A stretch of DNA of 64,000 bases from Hymenolepis diminuta (taxonomy: Eukaryota; Platyhelminthes; Cestoda; Cyclophyllidea; Hymenolepididae). The stretch is from contig CAADRB010000022.1 in NCBI GenBank assembly GCA_900708905.1, positions 1,706,463-1,770,462 of the forward strand. The letters run 5' to 3'. This document shows, in pieces, positions 52,101-63,399 of the stretch. Made by a program: the position numbers and the translations under genes. The notes under the pieces are model-generated. The model saw only the letters and a list, made by a program, of their open reading frames with translations. It searched no databases and was not told where the DNA came from. Each line of letters starts with the position of its first letter. Within the stretch, counting starts at the first letter, position 1.

Positions 52101-54078
52101 CTAGCCAATGGATGTTAAATTTTAAATAAGTTTGTAAAGACGTTTTTTTCCCAAATTCAATACTTTACATCTAAAACAAAAGCTTTTTCCCTTTTCTTTA
52201 GAGATTATCTTATTAGATTTTGCGGCTTCGAAATGCTAAGAGAAACTACTGCATTTAATAGTATATTTAAAGACGGTATCACCATTTTTCACTCGTTTGA
52301 AGGTACGGTTTTACTAGTCGGTTTATCAGTTCTTTAATGCTCTACTATTGGTAGTTCACACAAGACATCGAGTTGGCATTCGTAACACCGTCGTATCAAG
52401 TGAAGTAGTTGCGGTTTCACTCTGTGTTATCATAACCCATAGTAAAGCAGATATTCTTAAACTTTTAGTCTTGGATAAACGAGGATTAGCTGAATAATTC
52501 AAATGAGCAGAAGGGATTTTCAGATAGAAGATAATAAAATTCAGAGTATCATGAGTCTTACTTAATTCAAATCCAGAATTTATCAGATAGTCTGCTTTTC
52601 ACTTTATAGGTGCAGTTAATTGTAGCATGACTTGACGTTCCATAATTCGCGCTTTAACATTTGCTCCCACCTCAGTCTCTAATAATGATTCATCCTTCTA
52701 GTGTTTAGAGTTAATTTACCAGTAATTTGACTCGAGAGGCTAGCCATGCTATCTTGGTACGTCTGGTTTTTGGTAAATATGAATTGTTCGCTGATGTTAA
52801 CTAGTTAGAACTTTTTGCATCTGGTTTAATACTGCTGTTTTATACTAACATTTTCTCAAAACTCACAACTTCGTCCTTATGGTGAATATGAGCGCGATAC
52901 TCCTTAAGCTCACTCTTTAAAGATATTGCCTGATTTAATACTTTTACTTACCCCACCTAGTCATGAATCCTATTAATGATATCCATTTTCATCCCTTACA
53001 GCTCGAGAAGGTGAGAGTAACGGTGCAAATGCCATCTGAAGTAAGCAGTGTCAATGTCACCCCTTCACTGGGTAAATCAACCTTCGACACCGTTACCAAG
53101 ACTCTTACATGGGATGTTGGCCATCTGGAAACTCTCACGTATCCTTCTCTCAAGGGCACTGTAGGCTCTTTGGTTTTTTTCATTTGTCTACTTATATTGG
53201 TTTTACTATACAAATTACACCACGGATATCGATAAGAGTTATACCGTTCGTCAGCGGCGAGGTAGCCTGCGTGTAAACCTCTGGAAAATCTGTTGTCAAG
53301 AAATCGGTACTCTTCCAGTGACGTGAATGGCTAACCGGATTGATTAATTACGGTCAACAGGAGAGATGGTAGAGTGTGAATTTCTCACCAGAGCAGTTCC
53401 AGAATGTCTTCTTTCTACCCAATTCAAGTGTTTTAAACACTAACGGACTTGAGAATATTTTTATAGCTTTACTGATCTTTGGCCGGTCTCTTAGGTCTTT
53501 CAGTCAGCAAACATTCCGCCGCGATTAAACGTGGGTGACCTGCTGAGAGTCGCCTGTGTTGCTGATTTCTTTTGCATACCCTTAGCAGTCGTCAATATGT
53601 ACATCTGCAAAGTCAGGTTACAGGTTTGATAATCTTCCATGAACAGAATGAACAACCGTTCTAGCTAAAACTAATCAAGAGAGGGGTAGTAGAATACAAG
53701 CTTCTTGTCAAAGATCCCCGAATGCAAAATACTTTCCTTGAACACATTCAAAACTCAGATTTGTGCTTTTGTCATATTTTAGGCTGCTCTTCACAATGGT
53801 AGTACTCAGGTATCCGCCACACCCGTGGTTAGTCTTCATTTTGAGTTCCCACAAAGTCTCGTTTCTGGTCTACGTGTGTCAAGGCTCGATATGCATACCG
53901 AGGTTCATTATCCTATTAGTTATCATTATCTTGCACATTTTTATTCAATCGAAACTGAAACTCAGTCATGTTCGACTGCATTAATCAATATAATAATCTT
54001 GTTTTCTTTTAGAATTATAGTCCCTACAAGGGTGTCAAGTATATGACTGTCTCCGGAAATTATGAAGTTCGAATCTAA
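49140..54078 (+). CDS. AP3M: AP-3 adaptor complex subunit mu, complete
   Basis: Eight exons, 49140-49253, 49361-49469, 49505-49617, 49658-49945, 50904-51091, 51750-51852, 53002-53160 with 53783-53902, and a last exon 54013-54078 (nine segments in all, counting the last two separately from 53002-53160), join in frame to 419 aa, the usual family length. The mu subunit of AP-3 binds tyrosine-type sorting signals and helps route cargo from endosomes to lysosomes and related organelles. The N-terminal longin-like part opens MIRSIFIINRDREVLLEKHW. The C-terminal mu-homology domain is shown by WRRAGVKY, IHLSGMPDLSLSF, NPRLLDD, VLSFIPPDGKF, TLTWDVG, SRLDMH and the end YKGVKYMTVSGNYEVRI. Two introns are only 35 and 40 nt. 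The start is chosen by family alignment. AATAAA follows at 54190-54195. Confidence 0.96.
49946..50903 (+). other. AP3M introns over 300 nt
   Basis: The intron 49946-50903 has nothing recognisable. The other long AP3M introns are 51092-51749, 51853-53001 and 53161-53782. The last one contains two SINE copies, annotated separately. Confidence 0.75.
53255..53380 (+). repeat. tRNA-derived SINE copy 2 (AP3M intron)
   Basis: The body CTAACCGGATTGATTAATTA with CGGTCAACAGGAGAG (53331-53365) aligns with the body of copy 1 and is preceded by a decayed tRNA-like head with GGTAGCC at 53261-53267. This is the more diverged end of the family. Confidence 0.5.
53580..53700 (+). repeat. tRNA-derived SINE copy 3 (AP3M intron)
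   Basis: AGCAGTCGTCAATATGTACA then TCTGCAAAGTCAGG matches AGTAGTCAATGTGCATG then TCTGCTAAATCAGAGG in copy 4. The downstream body AACCGT..CTAATCAAGAGAGGGGTAGTAGA also matches. Confidence 0.6.
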
Positions 54079-54189
54079 GAAAAAAGTAAACGGCAAATTC
54101 GTTGTGATTTGTCTTCGTAATGGCTCGTCCTGTGATATTCACCAATCTATCTCTTTACTCTGATACTCTTATTGCAAACTCCTGTTTTG

Positions 54190-54195
54190 AATAAA
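54190..54195 (+). terminator. Poly(A) signal of AP3M
   Basis: AATAAA, 112 nt after the stop codon, followed by T-rich DNA. Confidence 0.7.
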
Positions 54196-54345
54196 ATTAA
54201 GAACGAATTTTTTTAGTTTTTCATGGTTTTCTTATTTGGACTAAAAAAGAACAAAACTGATTGTCAAGGTATAAAATTTGATTTGAAGGTGGGGGAGATG
54301 AAGGAAAGACAATAAAATAGGAGAGGGATTGTTCCAATCGTTCTG

Positions 54346-57300
54346 CTATTCAGAACCTTTTTGACACATCTTCTGGAGATTGCTCAGGGGTTTTTTGGCT
54401 CTTCGATGAGTTGAAAGTTCAAAATCCCCTCCAGATCCAGTAGAGAGGTCATATGGACACCAGACGGGGCCCATGTCAGAAGGTTTTGGGGCAACTCCGC
54501 GGTTGTTTTTGATTTGAGACAATATTTCGGGATCAACAGGTCTCATGGGTCTGTAAATGAGAGAATCACATCATTTGTTTCATCCCCAAATAAGTATCTC
54601 AGCAGATTGAATGATAGCCGCTGGAGGGTCAAACAAAATGAACATAAGTGAAGAATAATATAGAATGAATATCTGATGGAAGAATAGAATACAAAAGTTG
54701 TTCTCATTTATTGTTTGTTCGTGGCGCAGTAGTCAATGTGCATGTCTGCTAAATCAGAGGTCTCAGAGCTCAATGCCTTTCGGTCCACATTCAGTTACTG
54801 GAACCGTCACCCACACTTTTTAACTCTGGCTAATAAGAGGGGAGTGTGCAGTAGAGGTCAATGTCAACGATTTTTCGCAAATGTAAGATGATAAGACACT
54901 GACAGATTGATCACTACGTGCCAACTAGTAGACTCGCTTGTCCAGTGCATGGGTGGTACACAAATTATATGAAAAAAGGTGACTTCAGGCTCATAAGCAA
55001 TCTTGTCAAGATGAGATTAGCATCAAAATTAAAAGTGAGAAAGCAGATGAATTTCAGGACAGAGACAAAGTAGGGTTCTCCTGATTTCCTAATTTGTACC
55101 TATTTGGACCCATTCCCTCTTTAAAACTGCACTATCTTGCTCTACGAATAAAAGTAGAAAAAGCTCTTTTGCTCTGTCATAGGATATAAAAATTTTCAAG
55201 ATTAACTCTATGTAAAATGCACCAGAGAGAAGAGAAAGGCCTACCGGTTGATGACACCACATAAATCAGCAGGCCAATCTGATGTATACCCATCTCGAAT
55301 CGAACCTGTAGAACTGCACACCCATTCGGATAGTTCAGCTTGCGCACAAGTCGGTGGATTTAGTTTGAAGGGCACAGCCGAGAATGCAAAGATGGAGTCC
55401 GTGTTACCATCGAAATCGTCGATTGGATTGAAGGCCTTATTTAGAGCGGAGTTGTAGGCAGTCAGTCGGAGACGCTCCAGATAAGGGAGGCTCATGGCTG
55501 CCTCGGCGCCAGCTCCAGGGCGTTTGAAAAGACAATAGGAACCCGTCTCTCGAGCTATAGCTTCATTGGCAGCTGCTTCGGCTATCTTGAGCATTTTCCT
55601 ACCTTAAAATAATATATTTAAGTAAGCAAATATGTAGTAATAAAAATGTGGCTAGGATTGGTGTCGAATTCTATCAAATAAAGTCTCCCTGAGAAGCCTT
55701 GCCGCACGAGAGCAAAGACGAAGACAACATTTAAGGGCAAGTCTTCACAGAAAAGATGAGATACTAGTCAAAAGGCCATTGAGATCCAAAAATTTTTAAC
55801 CTATAAGTTTGCACGCATAAAGATTTGATTAAAGCAACTTCGGGAGGATGTTAAACAGGTCTTCAGTGAGATGGTGAGTCTTACAATGAATTCTATTCCT
55901 CGCATTACTGAATATCAACTACAACTAAATGGTCCGAGTAAAAGAGAAATTACATTTTTGGATTATTAGTGTCATTGACTCTTTGCAAATGAAAATAAGT
56001 AGGGAAGACACTGGCGGATTGACCATCGTAAAACCCAAGATGAAATTTGAATTCGATTAGTTCCTCTATATCCTTCTTATTATTGGAGAAATGGATACAA
56101 CCTTTTAGATTTCGCCTTAGGTGAGCTCTATTATGTTTGATCCATACAAACTCTTATCACTTGCTAATACCCTGGCCAATACAGCTATATAATTATCCCG
56201 TTAGCTTATAGAAATAAACGACTCAGTAACTCTAGAGCTGGGAGTGTTGCTACCACCCAATCTTGTAAACATGATCAATTTAGGTGCGCTCCTTCTTCTG
56301 CAATGAGGAAAATTATATGATATTAGAAAAGTGCAAACTTTGCTCCTGAAAACCAACTGCTACAACTTCCATTCACCCGCCTAAAAACTTAATCTGTAAC
56401 TGAATGCTCGCAAAAATTTCAGGGATTGGAGGCCACAGTGAAACTATCCGACGCTGAAAGCAATGTAGAACTCTTGATTTCAAGATTAAAATGCATTGAT
56501 TTACCTTTCTCTTTCCTCTCAATAAATATTGTATCGAAAGCTGTGTACTCTCTGTCCAAATCATATCTTTGATATGACCTATTGCTTAAATGGACTAAAA
56601 AGCATAAAAGTAATGATTAATAAAATGTTTGGTTGCTTTTCAGTACCTTCTAGCAAGACGGTTCCTTAAATAATGGCAAGCCAATTACAATTTTATTCAC
56701 CTTTATTGAACTTGAGGGACATTAAAGACAATCTTGAAAAGCTTATTTATTTTTTCGATTTCATGTTTTGATCGTACTCTGACCAAGTATAGGTCATTCA
56801 CATCAAAATAAATCTACCTCGTATTGATGAATATGGATAATCGACACTGAATCAATGACCATTCAAATTTCATAAAAAAAGCCTCAAGCACAATCTAAAG
56901 AGATAAGTATTCAACAAGGAATTTAAAATCGATTTAAAACCCCGAAAGTTTCCGTTTTGAGCAAGCTCTAATAATACTCAAAGCAATATGGATGGAAATA
57001 ACTTTGAGGTGTAGGTTTTCTGCCCATTTCATATATACAAATATGAGTATAACAATGGTTGAATATGCTCCAAACCGCTTCAAAGAATTGTCTTACGAAA
57101 TAGATTCACTCATAAATTGATCAGTGATTGGATAAGATTTTAGAACGAACCTACCAGCAGCCTTAGCTAAGGCGTAGCTTCCCGAAATGGGAAGATCAAA
57201 ATCCTCTTCAGCATTTGCGTTCAGATCCGCAACACGAAGGCCATCGGCGAGATTGGAAGCGAATTCCGTCGGTATGGAGTTGTGATTAAAACGACAGGCC

Positions 57301-60300
57301 TCCAGGGAGGATGAGTAGAGATGCAAGTTTCCACATTCCGTCCCGAAAATTAGACTTTCACCACTACAAGAAAAATTGAAAAAAAGGAATTTCATCATAT
57401 CATAACTACCTAAAATTGATGGCTCAGTATAGAATAGAGGTGACACAAACTGTTCCTCTAAACAGAAATGTGTAGTAGATGTCATTTTAAGAGTATTCAA
57501 AACTGATTAATGAAATAAAAAGTTCGTCAGGTAGATAAAACATGTCTTAAAAAATCAAAATTCCACCTGATTGCAACGTGTTGAACTCTGCTATGTTTAA
57601 AGTGCCTTTACTAGTCTCATCTACCTGTCCTGTCCGACTGTAAGAAAACACAAAGAATAAAAATTTCATGTTAGCCGGTCAGTTAAATTAACCAGTCAAC
57701 AAACTTTGAATACAGCAAACAACTCACTCAGATATTCAGGGACTGATTCATTAAAGCTGAGCTCTGGAGCATTTGAACACTATTAAATGAATTTTGCCTC
57801 TTATGAGAAAGTGATTGACTCAGTATTACTAAAACTCAAATAAAGGCTCATGCTTCTGACTTTATTACGTACCCCTCTTCATCCTTTACTGTTTCCTGTG
57901 TTCAGGAAACATAATACTCGATGAATAAAAAGAGTGAATTTTTTGTACTGTTATGAGTAAATTACAATAACATCAATGACCGCCAATAGCGGTTTTTTAA
58001 GTGTCAAAAAGCTCAAACTCCGCAAGTCATTTGAGTATAAAAGCCGTACACCTATAAATATAAATAAGATATTCGATACAAAGGTTCAATAGCGAAATAG
58101 TGGCAAATCATGGTAAGAAGAGTTATATTTGAAACTGATCTACTGCTCCCGGACAATTAACATCCAGGAAAATTTTAAATCTCCCCTCCAAGTAAGCTCA
58201 GATGGAATATTTGCTAGTTTGGAAGTTGTGGTACCAACTACTAGTGGTTAACAAGTCCTGAATATCGCGCATCTGATCTCACCTATGAAGCTGAGAAAAA
58301 ACGAAATGAAACGTTAGGATATTACCATGTGAACCACACAACTTAAGAGAGTATGGACGACTACAAGATGGGACTTATTTCATTCTCCACCTAAATGTAC
58401 ACTGACATTTAAATACAGTATGTGTTATTCAGATTCTGTGTCTGAGTACGTTATAAAATCCATTTGAGAAAATACCTGTGTATGATTAATTTCCAGTTAT
58501 CATCAAGCGTGTTCCGTTATAACTGACGTCATACACTGTTGTGATCCGATTAAGACTTGTTCTCTCTCGGGACTTTTATGCATAGTCCATAATACATAAG
58601 AAGTAATTAATCAAAGAGCGTTGCCGTAAAGAAATGGCCAACTTTTTCCATGATTCAGGCTAAGTTACAAGTACTACGAATTGAATTTCTACATTTTTTG
58701 CAAAACACGAAATTTACTTTGAAGACACACGGAATGCATTAACTTGATCATAATTTTCGACCATAATGTTGCCGAGGCTTTGTGGATCGACATTAGGACC
58801 GTCAAGTTCAAGAGTTTGAAAAGCTCCAGGTTGGGATGCGACTATAAGTCGTTGAGTTGAACCGACCGTTGAGACATAGCAAGGATCAACAACCGTTGTC
58901 AGAGGAGCTTCAAGACGTACAAATCGCAAGTCGAACAACTATAAAGAGAAGCATAAATCAATTAAAATATGTGATAATTATTCTCAATTGCAACACTTCC
59001 CTCATGATACAAAGGGTATCCAATTACAACAGACTTAAGGCTCTCCTAAGCACTGCAAGAAGGCTAAATTTAGGATTACGTTCTTGCAAAGCTAGACGAA
59101 TTAGCTTAGTGTATTCCTTTGAGAAATTTCACGGATAAGCTTCAAAAAGAACGTTTTTGATTGTTTGAAATGGCTTTCTAGTTTTCTTAGTCTAAAACTT
59201 CTTTTGGGTTTAGATACCTACAAAAAATAGAAAGTTTATCCGATTTAATGGTTAAGGCAAATCATTCATGATACAACGGCAGATTTTGGTTTGACGTGGT
59301 TAAAGCAATGTTGATTTCCTTCTCTAAAAGCCTAGAACACTGACGCAAGAGAATTTGAACAAAACAGTGAAGTGGGAAGCTACTAACTGTATGCAAATGT
59401 TCGCAAAAAAGAAGGCAATGCTCTTGCGCTATCGAAGAGATCAAAATTAATCAAGCACAACGATGAACAGGGAATTCCAGACGCTATATATCATATAGCC
59501 GAATGCCATTCTCGGCGTTGACATAAAATTCAATACGAATCTCCACAAAGAACCTTTGCTAAGGCACCGAAAAGAAGAGCACATATTCTTACGAGAAGGG
59601 AATTGAGGAAGCAAAACGCAAGAAACCAGGATCCAAATCTCCCCCCCCCCCTCCAACTACCTTAATTATGTTCTTTTACAAAGGCTGCTTTATAAATAAA
59701 AGGCCATATTATGCAGATATCAGCATTTGATTAACGCTTTCTACTACACAAGAGAGTGTTCACAGTATTAAGTCAATAACCGTAAAACCTGGGACGATTA
59801 CAACCCAAAACACCTTAAAGTGCCAACTTGCCAGCTCCAATGCTCCCAAAATTTGAAAAAACGGAATGCCTTATTGGGTTAGTAAAGGAGACTGTTTTTA
59901 CTAGGGGGTTTAAATAGACAACTCATAAACAAAGGAGGAATTTCTAGGACATACTCTGCATTCTAAACTTAAAATTGAATGAAAATTCATATCAACTCGG
60001 GAGACCGTCAAAAATATGACGAGTGAAATCAGATAATAAGGAGAATTGGAACTCACATAGACAAGGCGATCGATTCGAAGTGAACCATTTGGTTGGCGTG
60101 ACCAACCAGTGGTGACAAGAGAGGTACCGTCATTGAGAACCGCCATGTCGGAAATTTCTCCTGAATGGGCTTCAAAAGTGCGGAAAACACCAACACGAGA
60201 TCTAGGGTCTATCATCTTCACCTAAAGGGAAAACAGAAAACAGGACTTCAAACAATCGTATTACAATGTGTTATATCAACTCTCTAAGAGAATCGTCAAA

Positions 60301-61705
60301 TATACAGCTTAACATAGTTCAATTTGAATCAACTATAGTGACCTCTGTTGTGCTTAAAATGTCTCTAATAGTCTCATCTACCTGGTCATAGCAGATAAAA
60401 AATCTAAGTTGAATGACGTAATGAAATTAAATTAACGGATGAACTTACTCTGAACATAGTGAACATGAACTCAACCAGAAACCGAGATCTAATCAGGAAA
60501 AATGAGTTTTGGAACATTTTGATATTACAAAGTGAAGTATAGTTCTTTTGAGAAAATGGAAAACTCAATGCTTCCAGATAACCAGAATCGCTTTCAATCG
60601 GCAAGATCTTATCACCATGCATGCAACAGCATATCTGTCAGAGGGATTCAATCGACCATTAAATGCGCCTCTTTAATAGCCATGTATTTATCCCTAAACG
60701 CCCAACGACCTTCAAAACATTTTAACTATTTTAACGATCATTGTCTAACTCTAACCGGCTAACTCCTACAGCCTGGTCCAATGTTAGCTCCACTCCATTT
60801 GCAGCTCCTCCTACCTTCTGGTTTTGTATTCCCCAGTCTGTCTGCCATTTTTCACTAAAGTAATATCCCTACTGCCATTTAACTCCTTAATCTGTGTAGA
60901 TCTACATCTGATCACCATAGTCATACCTCACAACAAACTATAACGAAATAAAAGGTTAAAATTGGCTTACTTGACCACAGATATTTCCAACACAGATACC
61001 ATAGGTGAATGGTTTAATCGTAACAGCTCCGTACTCGCCCACATCGTATGTCCGAATGGTGGCCCCAAATGCAGATCCAGGATTTGCATCCAGTTCAAAG
61101 ACCTCCGACTGCATACCACCACAGAAAAATCGATCAAAATCAGAGTTCCCTTGTGGAGCAGGTGAGTTCTGTGCTGCTGTCATACATACCATTGATGTCA
61201 TACCCGGTGCCCTACAAGGGTAAACATCAAGATCAAATGGGCACNACCGCTCTTCAGGGTTGCTTTTTATTGGATAAGAGCAAAAACTCACGTGGCGAAG
61301 CCCCAACCGCGTCCAAACTTTGAATAGACATAGATAGCGTTCGAAGCAAGGATATAGACATGACGTTCGGAGTATCTTGAAGAAGGGAAAATAGATTTTA
61401 ACTCGCAGACCTGTTCATCTTGACCGGGAACTTTCATGGGAGTGACCTTGTTGGTTGTATACAACTCAAGAGTACTTCCATAGAAGCTAGAAAATTGACC
61501 CTAGATGCAGGGTTGGGGGATAGTATCCAATTTCAAAACTTACATTTTCAGAAATGCACCAAACTAGCTCTTCCAGGGGGTCAAACGCAACATCGACTAT
61601 TCGATTAACGGCGAACGGAGGATTAGCCGATTGGGTGGCCATTAGCCAATGACCTCCGGTGTTATAGAACTGTACTTCTTCCTGTACTACATCTGGATTT
61701 TCCAT
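54346..61705 (-). CDS. PAN2: PAN2-like protein: WD40 domain and linker only; UCH and exonuclease domains missing
   Basis: Exons 61705-61544 (the exon extends back to 61712), 61500-61292, 61211-60971, 60221-60057, 58938-58718, 57363-57155, 55602-55245 and 54550-54346 join to 590 codons including TAG. PAN2 is the catalytic subunit of the PAN2-PAN3 poly(A) nuclease; it shortens mRNA tails in the cytoplasm. Family resemblance is clear along the WD40 region: FYGSTLELY, FFCGGMQSEVFELD, FEAHSGEISDM, LFDLRFVRL, VDPCYVSTV, LIFGTECGNLHLYS, and SDWPADL and RPVDPEILSQIK in the linker. Human PAN2 is about 1,200 aa, with a UCH-like domain and a DEDD exonuclease after this linker. Here the frame ends 68 residues into the last exon. 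Either a donor in that exon leads to exons I cannot see, or the gene is truly split or misassembled. An AG at 61714-61713, just before the ATG, could be a cis or trans splice acceptor. Confidence 0.9.
54551..55244 (-). other. PAN2 introns over 300 nt
   Basis: The intron 54551-55244 holds SINE copy 4. The introns 55603-57154, 57364-58717, 58939-60056 and 60222-60970 hold family C and D repeats and a C-run at about 59640-59652; otherwise nothing is recognisable. The introns 61501-61543 (43 nt) and 61212-61291 (80 nt) are short. Confidence 0.75.
54721..54860 (+). repeat. tRNA-derived SINE copy 4 (PAN2 intron)
   Basis: The head GTGGCGCAGTAGTCAATGTG (54721-54740) fits a tRNA A-box region, and GTCTGCTAAATCAGAGG resembles an anticodon arm. 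A weak B-box follows at GAGCTCAATGCC (54767-54778). The body CCACATTCAGT..CCACACT..TTAACTCTGGCTAATAAGAG matches copy 5 closely. Confidence 0.7.
57585..57700 (+). repeat. Dispersed repeat family D, copy 1
   Basis: TAGTCTCATCTACCTG at 57613-57628 and the preceding CTATGTTTAAAGTGCCT are shared with 60340-60460 (CTTAAAATGTCTCTAATAGTCTCATCTACCTG). Confidence 0.5.
58238..58400 (+). repeat. Dispersed repeat family C, longer copy (PAN2 intron)
   Basis: The first part matches 38711-38775. The later part, with CATGTGAACCACAC near 58326-58339, matches 29610-29665 (CATGTGAACCACGG). Confidence 0.5.
60340..60460 (+). repeat. Dispersed repeat family D, copy 2
   Basis: Same orientation as the copy at 57585-57700 and in another intron of the same gene, so a local duplication is possible. 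Confidence 0.5.
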
Positions 61706-61712
61706 TCTGAAT

Positions 61713-62395
61713 CTGCAATACACCAAAGGCTCAAAATGTTGCAACCAAACAAAAGACATCGAACGCCAAACAATAAATGCAAGAGGGCCGTTCATTGTGC
61801 TTATCCTATGTATTTATCAAAAATCCCATAGCAGAAGAAAAAAGAGAATTGTTTATCATACAAATCTCATGTACTTTTATCAAAAATCAAGGACCGAATT
61901 TCCTTCTCCAATGGCTGCAGTACAGATGGACTGTGGAGTGGCTTGATTCGATCGACTGGCGTCCTCGGAAAGACAGGGAGGTAGAGCAAGGTGCTATAAA
62001 ATTGAAAAGAAATTGATCAACGTAATGGAAAAAAATGAAGTCAAACTTCAAGTTTCGTTTAATATCATAAAGAGTTTCCCCTACAATTTGAAGGATCATC
62101 TTCCAAGTGTCTCTCAAGGTTTATTTTCGAATGACGTTCATTTAAATGGTCTTATTTTACATCCGAGTGCTTGTGTAAAAAGAATACGGTCAGCACATTT
62201 TCGCTCTTCTTTTCAAAGAGCACCCGTGTATCGATTAATGGTATGCGGTTCCCACATCTTGTTGAATAAAAGTAGACTGGAGAGAAAACATTTTTGCCAA
62301 TGCCCAGCTGTCTGCTTTACGCACATCTAAGCATATTAGGGAAAGCGAAAACACCACTTAATTTGGTAGAAGGCAAACCGAAGCAGCCCTTATGG
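61713..62395. other. Upstream region of PAN2
   Basis: No coding exon, TATA box or RNA gene can be supported. Plus-strand frames here (for example 62013-62330) have no family features. Confidence 0.6.
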
Positions 62396-62523
62396 TAAAC
62401 TCGTACTTTACTACTTCTCTTATTGACGAGAATTAACCAGTGTGGTTGATCATCCACTTGACTGAATGTGCACTGATGAATGCCGATCTTGTGACCTCTG
62501 ACTTTGACCACTGCGACATCCCG
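62396..62523 (-). repeat. tRNA-derived SINE copy 5
   Basis: On the minus strand GCAGTGGTCAAAGTCAGAGG then TCACAAGATCGGCATTC gives the head, with an internal deletion relative to copy 4. The body CACATTCAGTCAAGTGGATG then ATCAACCACACTGGTTAATT and CTCGTCAATAAGAGAAGTAG matches copies 1 and 4. A 103-codon minus frame crosses it and is not considered a gene. Confidence 0.7.
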
Positions 62524-63399
62524 AATTTTTATATGTTCTACGTAGATGCTTCGTTCTAACGTCCTTGTTTTTTTCCTCTTCCTCTCTCGCTTTCCATCAC
62601 TGTTTAACAATATACTTGTGGTCTCCACTCAACTCCTAGTCTATTGTTTTGGGAAAGGTTGTTGCTGATATTAAACATAAGGAAGATTCCTAGTTTCTCA
62701 AAAGAGTTGAGGATATCTTAGCCAGAATCGAGTTCCTGCTAATCTAAAAAAAAAATGCTTTAGACAGAAAGCAAAAAATTACGGAAAATTTATAATTATT
62801 TTCCAACTGTCGGATATCGATAAAGGCGAGATAGAACATTTGCGAATGCCATACTAAGAAGGTCTGATGACTTCCAATTTTAGATCAAGAAAGTTCCAAC
62901 TTTCTCAAAAGGTACAGCTCAATCTCAAAGAAGTAATGAACAAGAATATTCAAACGTAGTAATTATAATAGCATACTAACGTTCATCCTAACCCCGAAAG
63001 CTAAAACAAAAGACAATAATACCGTGGACTCAAATACGTCAAATAATAGCAGAATCCCTTAAAGGTTACAAAATACGTCACTTATAAAAGCTTCATCCTC
63101 AGTCCTAGGCGAAATACTACATTTGAAGCACAATTTGCCTTCCTAAAGATCACGAAAGAGAATTAAAATAAATATGCAATTACATAAAATACCCGAAGAT
63201 GAACAAATTTCAGACTTCATAGACCACGCCTCCTTCCAAATCAAAGATGTCTACAACACATCTGCTAGAACAAGAACGATACTTTAAAATAACTCTATAT
63301 GCAGGTGAAATAATGTTACCAGCACTGGCAATTAATGACGCGGTAAATCTTATTTGTAACTTTTATTATTATTATTATGTACATTTAATATAAGCCATC

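Noticed and set aside
62317..62628. 103-codon minus frame, considered as a gene upstream of PAN2
   Set aside because: Most of it overlaps SINE copy 5, and its middle is explained by the tRNA-like head and shared body.
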